Below are positions 8,228-16,240 of a stretch of 49,778 nt of DNA, piece after piece (position 1 is the first letter of the stretch; the number at the start of each line of letters is the position of its first letter). The position numbers and the translations under genes were made by a program. The stretch covers positions 1 through 49,778 of the forward strand of contig CACJOS010000008.1 in assembly GCA_902595115.1 (NCBI GenBank), given 5' to 3'. The DNA is from an uncultured Pelagibacteraceae bacterium (GTDB lineage Bacteria > Pseudomonadota > Alphaproteobacteria > Pelagibacterales > Pelagibacteraceae). The notes under the pieces were generated by a model. It worked only from the letters and a program-made list of their open reading frames with translations. It was not told the DNA's origin and made no database searches.

Positions 8228-8242
8228 ATGCACAAATTGCAT
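8228..8242. repeat. Inverted repeat ATGCA-N5-TGCAT upstream of glnA
   Basis: Perfect 5-bp arms (8228-8232 and 8238-8242) flank CAAAT, about 75 bp before the glnA ATG. A TATAAT hexamer at 8255-8260 lies just downstream and may be the glnA -10 element, which would put the repeat near its -35 region. That is a plausible place for an operator responding to nitrogen. No -35 of good quality was found. Confidence 0.35.
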
Positions 8243-8316
8243 AGGAGATATCAATATAATAAGCGATATTAATATACTTTTATTTGCTAGAAAACGTAAA
8301 AATTGAAAGGGTAAAT

Positions 8317-9723
8317 ATGAGCGCTAATAAAGTATTAAAACAGATGAAGGATAAAGACATTGAATATGTCGATTTAAGATTTACAGATCCGAGAGGTAAA
8401 CTTCAACATGTCACAATGGATTCAAAGGTAGTAGATGAAGAAATGCTTGATGAAGGTATTTTTTTTGATGGATCGTCTATAGCTGGATGGAAAGCTATAA
8501 ATGAATCTGACATGATTTTAAAGCCTGACTTATCAAGAACAGTTATTGACCCTTTTACTAGTCATAACACGATGAATATTTTTTGTGATGTTATGGACGC
8601 GATCAAGAAAGATCCATACGAAAGAGATCCACGTGGTACTGCAAAAAAAGCTGAGGCTTACTTAAAAAAATCAGGGATCGGTGATAAAGCCTACTTTGGT
8701 CCTGAGGCAGAATTCTTTGTGTTTGATGATGTAAAATATAAAAATGACATGAATGAAACAGGATTTAAAATAGACAGTACAGAAGGTCCTTATAATACTG
8801 GAAAAGATTATCCAAATGGAAACATGGGTCATAGACCTGGAGTAAAAGGTGGTTATTTCCCTGTTCCTCCAGTTGACAGTGCGCAAGATATGCGAAGTGA
8901 ATATTTAAAAGCTATGAAAGATATGGGAATTAAAGTTGAAAAACATCACCACGAGGTAGCACCAAGTCAACATGAACTTGGAATGTATTTCGGAACTTTG
9001 GTAGACCAAGCAGATAACTTACAATTATATAAATATGCTGTTCATATGGTTTCTCATTCTTTTGGTAAAACAGCTACCTTTATGCCTAAGCCTGTAAAAG
9101 GCGATAATGGATCAGGGATGCATGTTCACCAATCAATATGGAAAGGTGATAAGGCATTATTTTCTGGTGACAAATATGCTGGATTATCAGATGTGGCTTT
9201 AAATTACATTGGTGGAATTTTAAAACACGCAAAAGCAATCAATGCGTTTTCTAACGCGACAACAAACAGTTACAAAAGGTTAATACCTGGCTTTGAAGCA
9301 CCTGTTCTTTTAGCATATTCAGCTAGGAATAGATCTGCTTCTTGCAGAATACCTATTACGTTGAGTAAAAAAGCAGCAAGATGCGAAATAAGATTTGGCG
9401 ACGCTGCTGGAAACCCTTATTTAACTTTTGCAGCTATGTTAATGGCTGGACTAGATGGGATTAAAAATAAAATAGATCCAGGAAAATCTTTTGATAAAGA
9501 TTTATACGCTTTGTCAGAATCTGAAGTTAAAAAAATTCCAACTGTTTGTGGATCTCTGAGAGAAGCAATGGAAAGTCTGGATAAAGATAGAGATTTCTTA
9601 AAACAAGGAAATGTATTTACTGATGATCAGATAGATGCATATATTGCTTTGAAGTTTGAGGAAATTCATAACTTTGAACACACTCCTCACCCTATCGAAT
9701 TTGATATGTACTATAGTTGTTAA
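8317..9723 (+). CDS. glnA: Glutamine synthetase type I (GSI)
   Basis: A 468-aa cytosolic dodecameric enzyme making glutamine from glutamate, ammonia and ATP, and the main entry point of ammonium. Recognised motifs are the beta-grasp FTDPRGKLQHV near residue 25, the metal-binding FGPEAEFFVFD, the ATP/glutamate-binding GSGMHVHQS, and NSYKRLIPGFEAP. The adenylylation loop DKDLYALSESEVKKIP places the modifiable tyrosine at Y397, the same number as in E. coli, so GlnE-type control is possible. ATG 8317 is chosen over an in-frame codon at 8284, because GAAAGGG lies just upstream and the family starts here. It stands alone, followed by a hairpin that may terminate transcription. Confidence 0.97.
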   Translation: MSANKVLKQMKDKDIEYVDLRFTDPRGKLQHVTMDSKVVDEEMLDEGIFFDGSSIAGWKAINESDMILKPDLSRTVIDPFTSHNTMNIFCDVMDAIKKDPYERDPRGTAKKAEAYLKKSGIGDKAYFGPEAEFFVFDDVKYKNDMNETGFKIDSTEGPYNTGKDYPNGNMGHRPGVKGGYFPVPPVDSAQDMRSEYLKAMKDMGIKVEKHHHEVAPSQHELGMYFGTLVDQADNLQLYKYAVHMVSHSFGKTATFMPKPVKGDNGSGMHVHQSIWKGDKALFSGDKYAGLSDVALNYIGGILKHAKAINAFSNATTNSYKRLIPGFEAPVLLAYSARNRSASCRIPITLSKKAARCEIRFGDAAGNPYLTFAAMLMAGLDGIKNKIDPGKSFDKDLYALSESEVKKIPTVCGSLREAMESLDKDRDFLKQGNVFTDDQIDAYIALKFEEIHNFEHTPHPIEFDMYYSC

Positions 9724-9729
9724 ATAAAA

Positions 9730-9843
9730 TTACTGTCTGGTAGAAGCAATTTTGTTTTTACCAGACCCTTTTTTAACAACGTAATCCTGTGTTCCATTTG
9801 CTCCAATATCTACAGATTTTATAAGTGATCGAAAAAAAGACAT
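9730..9843 (-). CDS. Possible small protein (37 aa), function unknown
   Basis: A 37-codon frame on the minus strand starts at ATG 9841-9843 (MSFFRSLIKSVDIGANGTQD) and ends with a basic tail (KKGSGKNKIASTRQ) at TAA 9730-9732. A purine-rich GAGAGAGAAGA stretch just before the ATG could serve as a ribosome site. The segment is visibly richer in GC than the flanking intergenic DNA, which favours coding. Against it, the frame is short, no family is recognised, and its 3' half coincides with the glnA terminator-like hairpin. It lies between convergent glnA and the sufA end. It is treated as a candidate only. Confidence 0.4.
   Translation of the reverse strand: MSFFRSLIKSVDIGANGTQDYVVKKGSGKNKIASTRQ
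9735..9772 (+). terminator. Terminator-like hairpin downstream of glnA
   Basis: GTCTGGTA (9735-9742) pairs perfectly with TACCAGAC (9759-9766) around a 16-nt loop. CCTTTTTT follows on the plus strand. It begins 12 nt after the glnA stop codon, the expected place for an intrinsic terminator. It is one of the few such structures in the window. The loop is longer than usual and it overlaps the candidate 37-aa frame on the other strand. Confidence 0.55.
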
Positions 9844-9959
9844 TCTTCTCTCTCTCTTATCCTCTGACTTAAGCAAATTTCTAAATTCAAAAAACGTTCA
9901 TAGATTGTTAATATAATAGATATGCATTTTATGCAAATCTGCTATGCTCAAAATGGATA
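9844..9959. other. Short non-coding stretch between the 37-aa frame and the sufA stop
   Basis: This 116-bp AT-rich stretch has no supported gene. It holds a pyrimidine-rich run (9844-9855 on the plus strand) and the loosely repeated words ATGCATTTTATGCAAAT and CTATGC at about 9922-9948. Any promoter for the candidate small frame would lie here, but no convincing -35/-10 pair was seen. Confidence 0.4.
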
Positions 9960-10289
9960 CTATATTTTAAAAGACTCTCCGCACCCACATCTCTCAGTTT
10001 CGTTTGGGTTATTAAAAACGAATGATGATGAAAATTTATCTTTTTTATAATCCATTTGTGTACCCAACAAATACATAACAGCTGCAGGATCAATAAATAC
10101 TTTCACACCTTTGTCTTCTATCATTTCATCATTAGGTTTTTTTTCTTTAGCATATTCCATGATATAGGCCATTCCAGCACAGCCACCACTTTTAACACCT
10201 ACTCGTACACCTAGAGATTTTTTGTCTTTTGACATTATTTCTTTAATTCTTTCTGCCGCTCTATCGCTAAGAGATATTATTTGTGTCAT
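9960..10289 (-). CDS. sufA: SufA/IscA-family (HesB-like) Fe-S cluster carrier
   Basis: A 109-aa A-type carrier that receives Fe-S clusters from the SUF scaffold and passes them to apo-proteins. The three invariant cysteines are present: C37 in SGGCAGM, and C101 and C103 in the C-terminal CGCGESF. It is the last gene of the leftward suf operon, and its ATG overlaps the sufT TGA by 4 nt (ATGA). Operon membership favours SufA over IscA or ErpA, although the three cannot be told apart with certainty from sequence. Confidence 0.93.
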   Translation of the reverse strand: MTQIISLSDRAAERIKEIMSKDKKSLGVRVGVKSGGCAGMAYIMEYAKEKKPNDEMIEDKGVKVFIDPAAVMYLLGTQMDYKKDKFSSSFVFNNPNETERCGCGESFKI

Positions 10290-10585
10290 AAATTTAACTC
10301 CAATTTTGCTGCCTCTGACATCATTGACTTATCCCATGGCGGGTCCCAAACTAGCTCTAAATCAACATCTTTAACTTCTTTAATTTCTTTAACACTGTCT
10401 TTTACTTCCTTAGGTAAACTCTCAGCAACTGGACAGTTAGGCGTGGTGAGTGTCATTTTAATTTTTACCATATTATCTTTTTCAACATTTATATCATAAA
10501 TTAATCCCAGCTCATATATGTTGACTGGAATTTCTGGGTCGTAAATTTTCTTTATTTCATTAATTATTTGATCTTTTAGTTCCAT
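10286..10585 (-). CDS. sufT: SufT-like Fe-S assembly factor (MIP18/DUF59 family)
   Basis: A 99-aa single-domain MIP18 (DUF59) protein. Members called SufT assist maturation of Fe-S proteins, especially under high demand. The diagnostic IYDPEIPVNIYELGLIYDI appears at 14-32, and the reactive cysteine C51 lies in TTPNCP. An in-frame TTG at 10594 is rejected in favour of ATG 10583-10585, one nucleotide after the sufU TAA. It overlaps sufA downstream by 4 nt. In the suf operon it sits exactly where many bacteria place it, between the scaffold/desulfurase genes and the A-type carrier. Confidence 0.92.
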   Translation of the reverse strand: MELKDQIINEIKKIYDPEIPVNIYELGLIYDINVEKDNMVKIKMTLTTPNCPVAESLPKEVKDSVKEIKEVKDVDLELVWDPPWDKSMMSEAAKLELNL

Positions 10586-10586
10586 T

Positions 10587-11057
10587 TTAATCAAACTTTT
10601 CTGTATTTGTTTCTTCTTGAGAATTATTCATTGCAGATGTAAGTGTATGCCAGGCTAAGGTAGCACATTTTACACGCATAGGATATTGTTTTACTCCAGA
10701 TAGAGACATAAGTTTTGTTTTTTCATTTTCACTTATGATTTTTGTCTTCATTTCGGGGCTTTCTTTAATCATTTTAAGAAAATCCTCAATTAATTCTTTT
10801 ACTTCTTTTTCTTTTTTTTCCTTCATCAAATCAGTCATTATAGATGCAGAGGCCATTGATATTGCGCATCCACTTCCTTCAAAAGATATATCTGAAATAT
10901 TTTTATTTTCGTCAATTTTTAAAAAAATATGTACTTTGTCTCCACATAATGGATTGTGACCTTTGGCATCTTTATTGAAATTTTCAGTTTTACGCAAGTT
11001 TCTTGGATTCTTGCCATGATCCAAAATTATTTCCTGATATAATTCTTTTAAGTCCAT
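10587..11057 (-). CDS. sufU: SufU-type Fe-S scaffold / sulfurtransferase partner of SufS
   Basis: A 156-aa IscU-fold protein. The zinc or cluster ligands are C38 and D40 in NPLCGD, C64 in GSGCAIS and C131 in VKCATLAW. Between the second and third cysteine lies the extra helical segment that distinguishes SufU from IscU, and the IscU LPPVK chaperone motif is absent. SufU accepts persulfide sulfur from SufS in place of SufE, and no sufE gene is present here. The ATG overlaps the sufS stop (TAATG). The pairing with sufS supports the sulfurtransferase role. Confidence 0.9.
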   Translation of the reverse strand: MDLKELYQEIILDHGKNPRNLRKTENFNKDAKGHNPLCGDKVHIFLKIDENKNISDISFEGSGCAISMASASIMTDLMKEKKEKEVKELIEDFLKMIKESPEMKTKIISENEKTKLMSLSGVKQYPMRVKCATLAWHTLTSAMNNSQEETNTEKFD

Positions 11058-12274
11058 TATCGATCAAATATTTTTTTACATTTATAAATTGATTCATTTA
11101 ATTTATCTAAATCATCTTTAGTATTATATACGCCCAGTGATGCTCGGGCAGTAGCTGATAATCCAAGTTTATCATGTAATATTTGACAACAATGATGACC
11201 TGCTCGAATGGCCACTCCATCCTCATCTAGAATAGTTGCAATATCATGAGCATGTATTCCATCTAAAGTAAACGATAATACAGATCCTTTATTTTTTGGG
11301 TTACCAACAAGTTTGACTGAGTTATTTTTTCTTAATACCTCTTCGCCATATTTTGTAAGTTCACTTTCATGCTTCTCAATATTTTCAATGCCTATTTGGT
11401 TTAAAAACTTTATAGATTCTCCAAATGCAATTACTTGGGCTGTTGCCATAGTGCCTGCTTCGTATTTGTTTGGAAGATCCCCAAAAGATATACCCTCTTT
11501 TTTTACTTCTCTAATCATACCTCCTCCACCTTGATATGGTGGTAATGTATCAAGCCATTTTTTTTTTGCATAAAGAACACCTAGACCAGTTGGTCCATAC
11601 ATTTTATGACATGAAATTGCATAGAAATCGCAATCTATATCTTGCATGTCTAATTTTAAATGAGGAGCTCCCTGACAGCCGTCTATCAATATAGGTATAT
11701 TCTTTGAGTGAGCCAAAGATGTAATTTCTTTAATGGGCAAAATTGCTCCAGTAACATTTGATAGATGTGTGATCGCAATCATTTTAGTTTTGGGTGTTAT
11801 ACTTTTTTCAATACTTTCTATAGTTATTTCACCATCATTATTTATTTCTGCAAAGTTAATTTTAACTCCCTTTAATTTTCTTAAGTAATGCCATGGAACA
11901 TAATTTGAATGATGTTCTAATTCTGTTAGAAGGATTTCATCCCCTTCTCTTAAAAACTTTTGTCCAAAGGTGTTTGCTACTAAATTAATTGCTTCAGTTG
12001 CACCTTTAGTAAATACTATTTCATTAGGATCTTTAGCGTTTATGTACTTTTGCATCATTATTCTTGTGTTTTCATACAAATTTGTTGCTGCGACAGCTAA
12101 ATAATGCACACTTCTTCCTACATTAGAAAACTCTTTCGTATAAAAATCATAAATCCTATCGACAACCATTTGTGGTTTCTGTGATGAGTTGGCACTATCA
12201 AGATATACTAGGTCATTATTATGAACTTTATTGTTAAATATAGGAAACTGTTTTTTTATATTATTTATGTTCAT
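11057..12274 (-). CDS. sufS: Cysteine desulfurase SufS
   Basis: A 405-aa PLP enzyme removing sulfur from cysteine to give alanine and an enzyme persulfide for Fe-S assembly. The PLP-binding lysine is K224 in SCHKMYGPTGLG. The catalytic cysteine is C362 in RAGHHCCQ, with an additional cysteine at 363. The short active-site loop is characteristic of group II desulfurases (SufS/CsdA), which need a partner such as SufU or SufE. It overlaps sufD by 4 nt (ATGA) and sufU by 1 nt, so it is tightly coupled within the operon. Confidence 0.95.
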   Translation of the reverse strand: MNINNIKKQFPIFNNKVHNNDLVYLDSANSSQKPQMVVDRIYDFYTKEFSNVGRSVHYLAVAATNLYENTRIMMQKYINAKDPNEIVFTKGATEAINLVANTFGQKFLREGDEILLTELEHHSNYVPWHYLRKLKGVKINFAEINNDGEITIESIEKSITPKTKMIAITHLSNVTGAILPIKEITSLAHSKNIPILIDGCQGAPHLKLDMQDIDCDFYAISCHKMYGPTGLGVLYAKKKWLDTLPPYQGGGGMIREVKKEGISFGDLPNKYEAGTMATAQVIAFGESIKFLNQIGIENIEKHESELTKYGEEVLRKNNSVKLVGNPKNKGSVLSFTLDGIHAHDIATILDEDGVAIRAGHHCCQILHDKLGLSATARASLGVYNTKDDLDKLNESIYKCKKIFDR

Positions 12275-13515
12275 TGATTTAATTCCATAGTTTTTTTAAT
12301 AAAATTTTTAATTTCTTCATCAGTAATCTTTTCAATCACGTCAAGAAAAAAACCACTTATTAAAAGTTTTTTAGCTTGTTTGTAATTTAGTCCCCTAGAT
12401 CTTAAATAAAATATTGAATTTTCATTAAGACTACCAGATGCAGAGCCATGTGAGCATTTCACATCATCAGCATATATCTCAAGTTCTGGTTTTGCGTTAA
12501 ACTCAGTGTTTTTATCCAATAAAATACATTTACTTAATTGGTATCCATCAGTTTTCTGTGCATCAGGGCTAACATAAATTTTACCCTGATATACAGACTT
12601 AGATTTATCATCAAGAACACTTTTAATTAGCTGATAACTTTTTGTATTTTCAACTAAGTGATTAATTGATGTCCTGATTTCATGATGTTTATCTGAGTCT
12701 AATGAAAATACTCCATTAATAAATGCAGACGAATATTGGCCTTTTAAATTACAATTGATTTCATTTTTTAAAAATTTTGAACCATTAGATAAAATAAATG
12801 TTTCTGAAATGCTATTCGTTGATTGATCAATATTATTATAGGAATACTTTATATTACTATTTTGCGATTTATCGATTTTATAATTTTTTAAAATTGCATT
12901 TTCTTTTAATATAAAATTATAAAATGTATTAATGAAATTTTTTTCACTTTTATCATCATAAATATCAACTACTTTTAAAGAACTATTTTCCTCTAAAATA
13001 AAATTTAGTTGAGAATTTAATGTTGTTGAGCTTAAATTATCAGTTGAAACATGATAAATTATTAATGGTCTCTTCATTGAATAATTTTGTGAGATAGTAA
13101 TTTTGTAAAAATTTTTACAAAATGCATTGTTTAAGTTTAAGAGAGAATTTTCACTATTAATTTTTGTACTGGTATCGACTTCTTTAGAAATTATAATCTT
13201 ATCTTTATCCTCAAAACTAAAATCAACTTCTTCTAATATGCCATTTATAAATACTATTTTATTGTGATCTATGTTTTTAGTAATATAATTTTTATTAGTT
13301 GAAATTTCTTTTTTTATATCTGTAAAGAAATTCAATTCTCCGATATTCTTATTAATAATCTGGTTCAGATCTGAAAATTTCCAGCTTTCTAATTTTCTAC
13401 CAGGAAAACCATTTTTTATAAAATATTCTAAATTATTTTTTTTAAAATTTAATTCATCATCAGATGAATAATTTTTAAATGCTTTATCAAAATCTATTTT
13501 TATTTTATCTTCCAT
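12271..13515 (-). CDS. sufD: SufD, component of the SufBCD Fe-S scaffold complex
   Basis: A 414-aa protein whose C-terminal half carries the SufB/SufD core beta-helix signature: SDKHHEIRTSINHLVENTKS, YQGKIYVSPDAQKTDGYQ and ADDVKCSHGSASGSL, then the YLRSRGLNYKQAKKLLISGFF C-terminus that docks SufC. The conserved His of the CSHG motif is present. The N-terminal half is divergent and very rich in Lys, Asn and Ile, as expected in this base composition. The start overlaps the sufC stop (TAATG) and its stop overlaps sufS (ATGA). Confidence 0.93.
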   Translation of the reverse strand: MEDKIKIDFDKAFKNYSSDDELNFKKNNLEYFIKNGFPGRKLESWKFSDLNQIINKNIGELNFFTDIKKEISTNKNYITKNIDHNKIVFINGILEEVDFSFEDKDKIIISKEVDTSTKINSENSLLNLNNAFCKNFYKITISQNYSMKRPLIIYHVSTDNLSSTTLNSQLNFILEENSSLKVVDIYDDKSEKNFINTFYNFILKENAILKNYKIDKSQNSNIKYSYNNIDQSTNSISETFILSNGSKFLKNEINCNLKGQYSSAFINGVFSLDSDKHHEIRTSINHLVENTKSYQLIKSVLDDKSKSVYQGKIYVSPDAQKTDGYQLSKCILLDKNTEFNAKPELEIYADDVKCSHGSASGSLNENSIFYLRSRGLNYKQAKKLLISGFFLDVIEKITDEEIKNFIKKTMELNQ

Positions 13516-14249
13516 TAATTAATATTTTCGTAACCTTTGCTTTCAAGTTCTAATGCTAATTCAGGACCACCTGATTTTTTTATTTTTCCGTCAATTAAAA
13601 CATGGACAAAATCAGGTTTAATATAGTCAAGCAATCTTTGGTAGTGAGTGATAATTAAAAAAGCATTACTTTTCTTTCTTAGAGAATTAACACCACTTGC
13701 TACTATTTTAAGTGCATCAATATCTAAACCTGAGTCAGTTTCATCTAGAATTGACAATTTAGGGTTAAGAATAGACATTTGTAAAATTTCATTTTTCTTT
13801 TTTTCTCCACCAGAAAATCCTACATTTAATTGTCTACCTAATTTTTCTTCGTCAAATTTTAATTCTTTCGATTTTTCTTTCACAATTTTGAGAAACTCTA
13901 TTGCATCCAATTCTTTTTCGCCTCTAGCTTTTCTGATTGCATTTAAAGATGTTTTAAGAAAGATATTTGTATTTACACCAGGAATTTCGAGTGGATACTG
14001 AAATGCTAAAAATATACCTTTGTGTGCTCTTTCCTCTGTTTCAAGCTCAAAAAGGTTTTTATTTTCAAATAAAATTTCACCTGTTACATCATAACCTTTT
14101 TTGCCAGATAGAATGTTAGATAGTGTGCTTTTTCCTGATCCATTTGGGCCCATAATTGCATGAACTTCACCGGCTTTGATCTCCAGATTAAAACCGTTTA
14201 AAATACTCTTTTTATCTACGTTTGCTTTTAAGTTGTTGATTTTTAACAT
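13515..14249 (-). CDS. sufC: SufC, ATPase of the SufBCD complex
   Basis: A 244-aa ABC-type ATPase with Walker A GPNGSGKST at 34-42, a Q-loop in FQYPLEIPGVN, signature FSGGEKKKNEI, Walker B LSILDETDSGLD and the switch His in IITHYQRLLDYI. The DETDSGLD sequence and the lack of any membrane partner identify it as SufC rather than a transporter subunit. It energises cluster assembly on SufB/SufD in the cytosol. TAATG overlaps at both ends couple it to sufB and sufD. Confidence 0.96.
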   Translation of the reverse strand: MLKINNLKANVDKKSILNGFNLEIKAGEVHAIMGPNGSGKSTLSNILSGKKGYDVTGEILFENKNLFELETEERAHKGIFLAFQYPLEIPGVNTNIFLKTSLNAIRKARGEKELDAIEFLKIVKEKSKELKFDEEKLGRQLNVGFSGGEKKKNEILQMSILNPKLSILDETDSGLDIDALKIVASGVNSLRKKSNAFLIITHYQRLLDYIKPDFVHVLIDGKIKKSGGPELALELESKGYENIN

Positions 14250-15685
14250 TATCCTACACTTCCTTCTAAACTGATACCAACCAATTTCTGAGCCTCTACC
14301 GCAAACTCCATTGGTAATTGTTGGAGTACTTCCTTACAAAATCCATTTACTATTAATCCAACTGCCTCTTCTGGGTTCAAGCCTCTCTGCTGACAGTAAT
14401 GAAGTTGATCTTCACTAATCTTTGAGGTTGTTGCTTCGTGAGCAATGTTTGAGTTTGAGTTTTTATTTTTTATGTAAGGTATTGTGTGAGCTCCACATTT
14501 ATTTCCCATTAAAAGAGAATCACACTGAGTATAGTTATTTGAGTTTTCTGCATTAGGAGATATGTCAACTAAACCTCTGTAAGTCATATCAGATAATCCT
14601 GCACTAATTCCTTTGGATATAATTTTACTTTTTGTGTTTTTTCCTAAATGAATCATTTTTGTACCAGTATCTGCTTTTTGATGATTGTTTGTTATTGCGA
14701 TTGAATAAAATTCACCGATTGAATTATCACCTTTAAGTATACAACTCGGATATTTCCAAGTAATTGCCGATCCAGTCTCAACTTGTGTCCACGAAATTTT
14801 TGAATTATTTCCTTTGCATAAACCTCTTTTGGTAACAAAATTATAAATACCACCCTTTCCATCTTTATCTCCTGGGTACCAATTTTGAACTGTGGAATAT
14901 TTTATTTCTGCATCATCTAGTGCAATTAGTTCAACATTAGCTGCATGAAGTTGGTTTTCATCTCTCATGGGAGCTGTACAACCCTCTAGGTAACTAACAT
15001 AACTTCCTTTGTCAGCAATTATTAAAGTTCTTTCAAATTGTCCTGTATCTGAGGCATTAATTCTAAAATAAGTAGATAGTTCCATTGGACACCTCACACC
15101 TTCTGGAACATAAACAAATGACCCGTCTGTAAATACTGCAGAGTTTAAAGTGGCAAAATAATGATCTGTTATCGGAATAACTGTGCCTAGGTATTTTTTG
15201 ACTAGATCTGGATGTTTTTGAACAGCCTCAGATATCGAGCAAAAAATAATCCCATGCTTAGTCAATGTATCTTTAAAAGTTGTTGCAACAGAGACTGAAT
15301 CGAATACTGCATCTACAGCAATACCATTTAGTCTTTTCTGCTCATCAAGTGGTATACCTAGTTTTTTATAAGTTTCTAATAATTTAGGATCTAAATCTTC
15401 CAATTTTTTTGGCTTTTCACTAAAATTTTTTGGAGCAGAGTAATAGTATAAATCTTGGTAATTAATTTTAGGATATTTTGGTTTTTGCCAATCTGGTTCC
15501 TTTAAAACTTTCAATCTTTTGTAAGCTTTTAGTCTCCAGTCTAATAACCATTTTGGTTCTTTTTTTATATTTGAAATAAACTTAATGACATCTTCGCTAA
15601 GTCCTTTTGGTGCCTTAACGTTTTCAATATCTGTAGAAAAACCATATTTGTAATCTTTTATTATATTTAAATTTTTTTCATCCAT
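14249..15685 (-). CDS. sufB: SufB, Fe-S cluster scaffold
   Basis: A 478-aa protein on which the SUF pathway assembles nascent Fe-S clusters. Clear motifs are [51 protein letters not shown], the [18 protein letters not shown] segment, and [21 protein letters not shown] near the C-terminus, containing the conserved SufB cysteines and histidines. The length is normal. It is the first structural gene after iscR, with start and iscR stop overlapping as TAATG. It forms a complex with the adjacent SufC and SufD. Confidence 0.97.
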   Translation of the reverse strand: MDEKNLNIIKDYKYGFSTDIENVKAPKGLSEDVIKFISNIKKEPKWLLDWRLKAYKRLKVLKEPDWQKPKYPKINYQDLYYYSAPKNFSEKPKKLEDLDPKLLETYKKLGIPLDEQKRLNGIAVDAVFDSVSVATTFKDTLTKHGIIFCSISEAVQKHPDLVKKYLGTVIPITDHYFATLNSAVFTDGSFVYVPEGVRCPMELSTYFRINASDTGQFERTLIIADKGSYVSYLEGCTAPMRDENQLHAANVELIALDDAEIKYSTVQNWYPGDKDGKGGIYNFVTKRGLCKGNNSKISWTQVETGSAITWKYPSCILKGDNSIGEFYSIAITNNHQKADTGTKMIHLGKNTKSKIISKGISAGLSDMTYRGLVDISPNAENSNNYTQCDSLLMGNKCGAHTIPYIKNKNSNSNIAHEATTSKISEDQLHYCQQRGLNPEEAVGLIVNGFCKEVLQQLPMEFAVEAQKLVGISLEGSVG

Positions 15686-16104
15686 TAATTATTTCCTCTA
15701 GTTAATGAAAGGTCACTAAGCTTTTTATTTTCAAAAAAGTTATTAATATAAATTTCAAGCTCATCCCATAGTTCATGTGTAATACACTTTGCTGATTTAC
15801 CATTACATCCTTTTTTTGAATCCTTTTTACATCCAACTGTTTTTACTTTTTGATCTAAAGCCTGAAAAATTTCAGATAATTTAATGTTTTTGGGATCTCG
15901 TTTTAAAACATAACCACCGTTAGTTCCACGTACACTTTTAACAATATCATTTTGTTTTAATTTTAAAAAAATCTGTTCTAAGTAAAATAAGGAAATACTT
16001 TGTCTTAAAGATATATCTCTTAAACTAACAGGATTATTTATTGGAAACTTTGACATATCGGCCAAAGCCATAACAGCATATCTTGATTTAGTATTTAGCT
16101 TCAT
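15685..16104 (-). CDS. iscR: IscR-type Rrf2-family Fe-S regulator
   Basis: A 139-aa winged-helix Rrf2 regulator. The N-terminus [17 protein letters not shown] and the recognition region ([24 protein letters not shown], then RGTNGGYVL wing) match IscR. Cluster ligands C92, C100 and C107, plus H110 in CITH, match the three-Cys/one-His set of IscR that holds [2Fe-2S], with slightly wider Cys spacing than E. coli. It heads the suf operon and has a full-consensus type 1 IscR site over its own promoter, so negative autoregulation by the holo form is the likely control. No clear Shine-Dalgarno sequence is visible, and the leader is predicted to be very short. Confidence 0.93.
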   Translation of the reverse strand: MKLNTKSRYAVMALADMSKFPINNPVSLRDISLRQSISLFYLEQIFLKLKQNDIVKSVRGTNGGYVLKRDPKNIKLSEIFQALDQKVKTVGCKKDSKKGCNGKSAKCITHELWDELEIYINNFFENKKLSDLSLTRGNN

Positions 16105-16125
16105 AAGTCTAATATTTATGCGGCT

Positions 16126-16153
16126 TATATATATACCCGACTAAAATAGTCAA
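16126..16153 (-). promoter_or_regulatory. Predicted sigma-70 promoter of the iscR-suf operon
   Basis: On the minus strand a -35 TTGACT (16148-16153) is followed after 16 nt by TATATA (16126-16131), or after 18 nt by TATAAG (16124-16129). The transcript would begin about 10-15 nt before the iscR ATG at 16104, giving a minimal leader. The -35 element is embedded in the IscR site, so bound IscR would block polymerase. Confidence 0.6.
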
Positions 16154-16157
16154 GTAT
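16133..16157 (-). promoter_or_regulatory. Type 1 IscR-binding site
   Basis: Read on the minus strand, this 25-bp element fits the published type 1 IscR consensus (ATASYYGACTRWWWYAGTCRRSTAT) at every position. It has GACT and AGTC core arms around ATTTT, flanked by ATACTT on the left and GGGTAT on the right. It covers the -35 box of the suf promoter. Type 1 sites are bound by [2Fe-2S]-IscR, which here would repress the operon when clusters are plentiful. The match is seen in the sequence; binding is inferred. Confidence 0.8.
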
Positions 16158-16240
16158 TCAAAAAATTAAAAAGACTCGCAAATTGTCATCTGTATGTGTT
16201 AAACAAAGTTTTTTTGTGAGAATAGTTAGCATTAACATTT

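Noticed and set aside
8181..8316. Sigma-54 promoter or NtrC site before glnA
   Set aside because: The GC-containing palindrome has the wrong spacing for NtrC half-sites and lacks the GG-N10-GC pattern of a sigma-54 promoter.
8629..8644. Second parS-like CCACGTGG site inside glnA
   Set aside because: It fits the parS pattern at about 12/16 but encodes the conserved DPRGT segment of glutamine synthetase, so protein constraint explains it.
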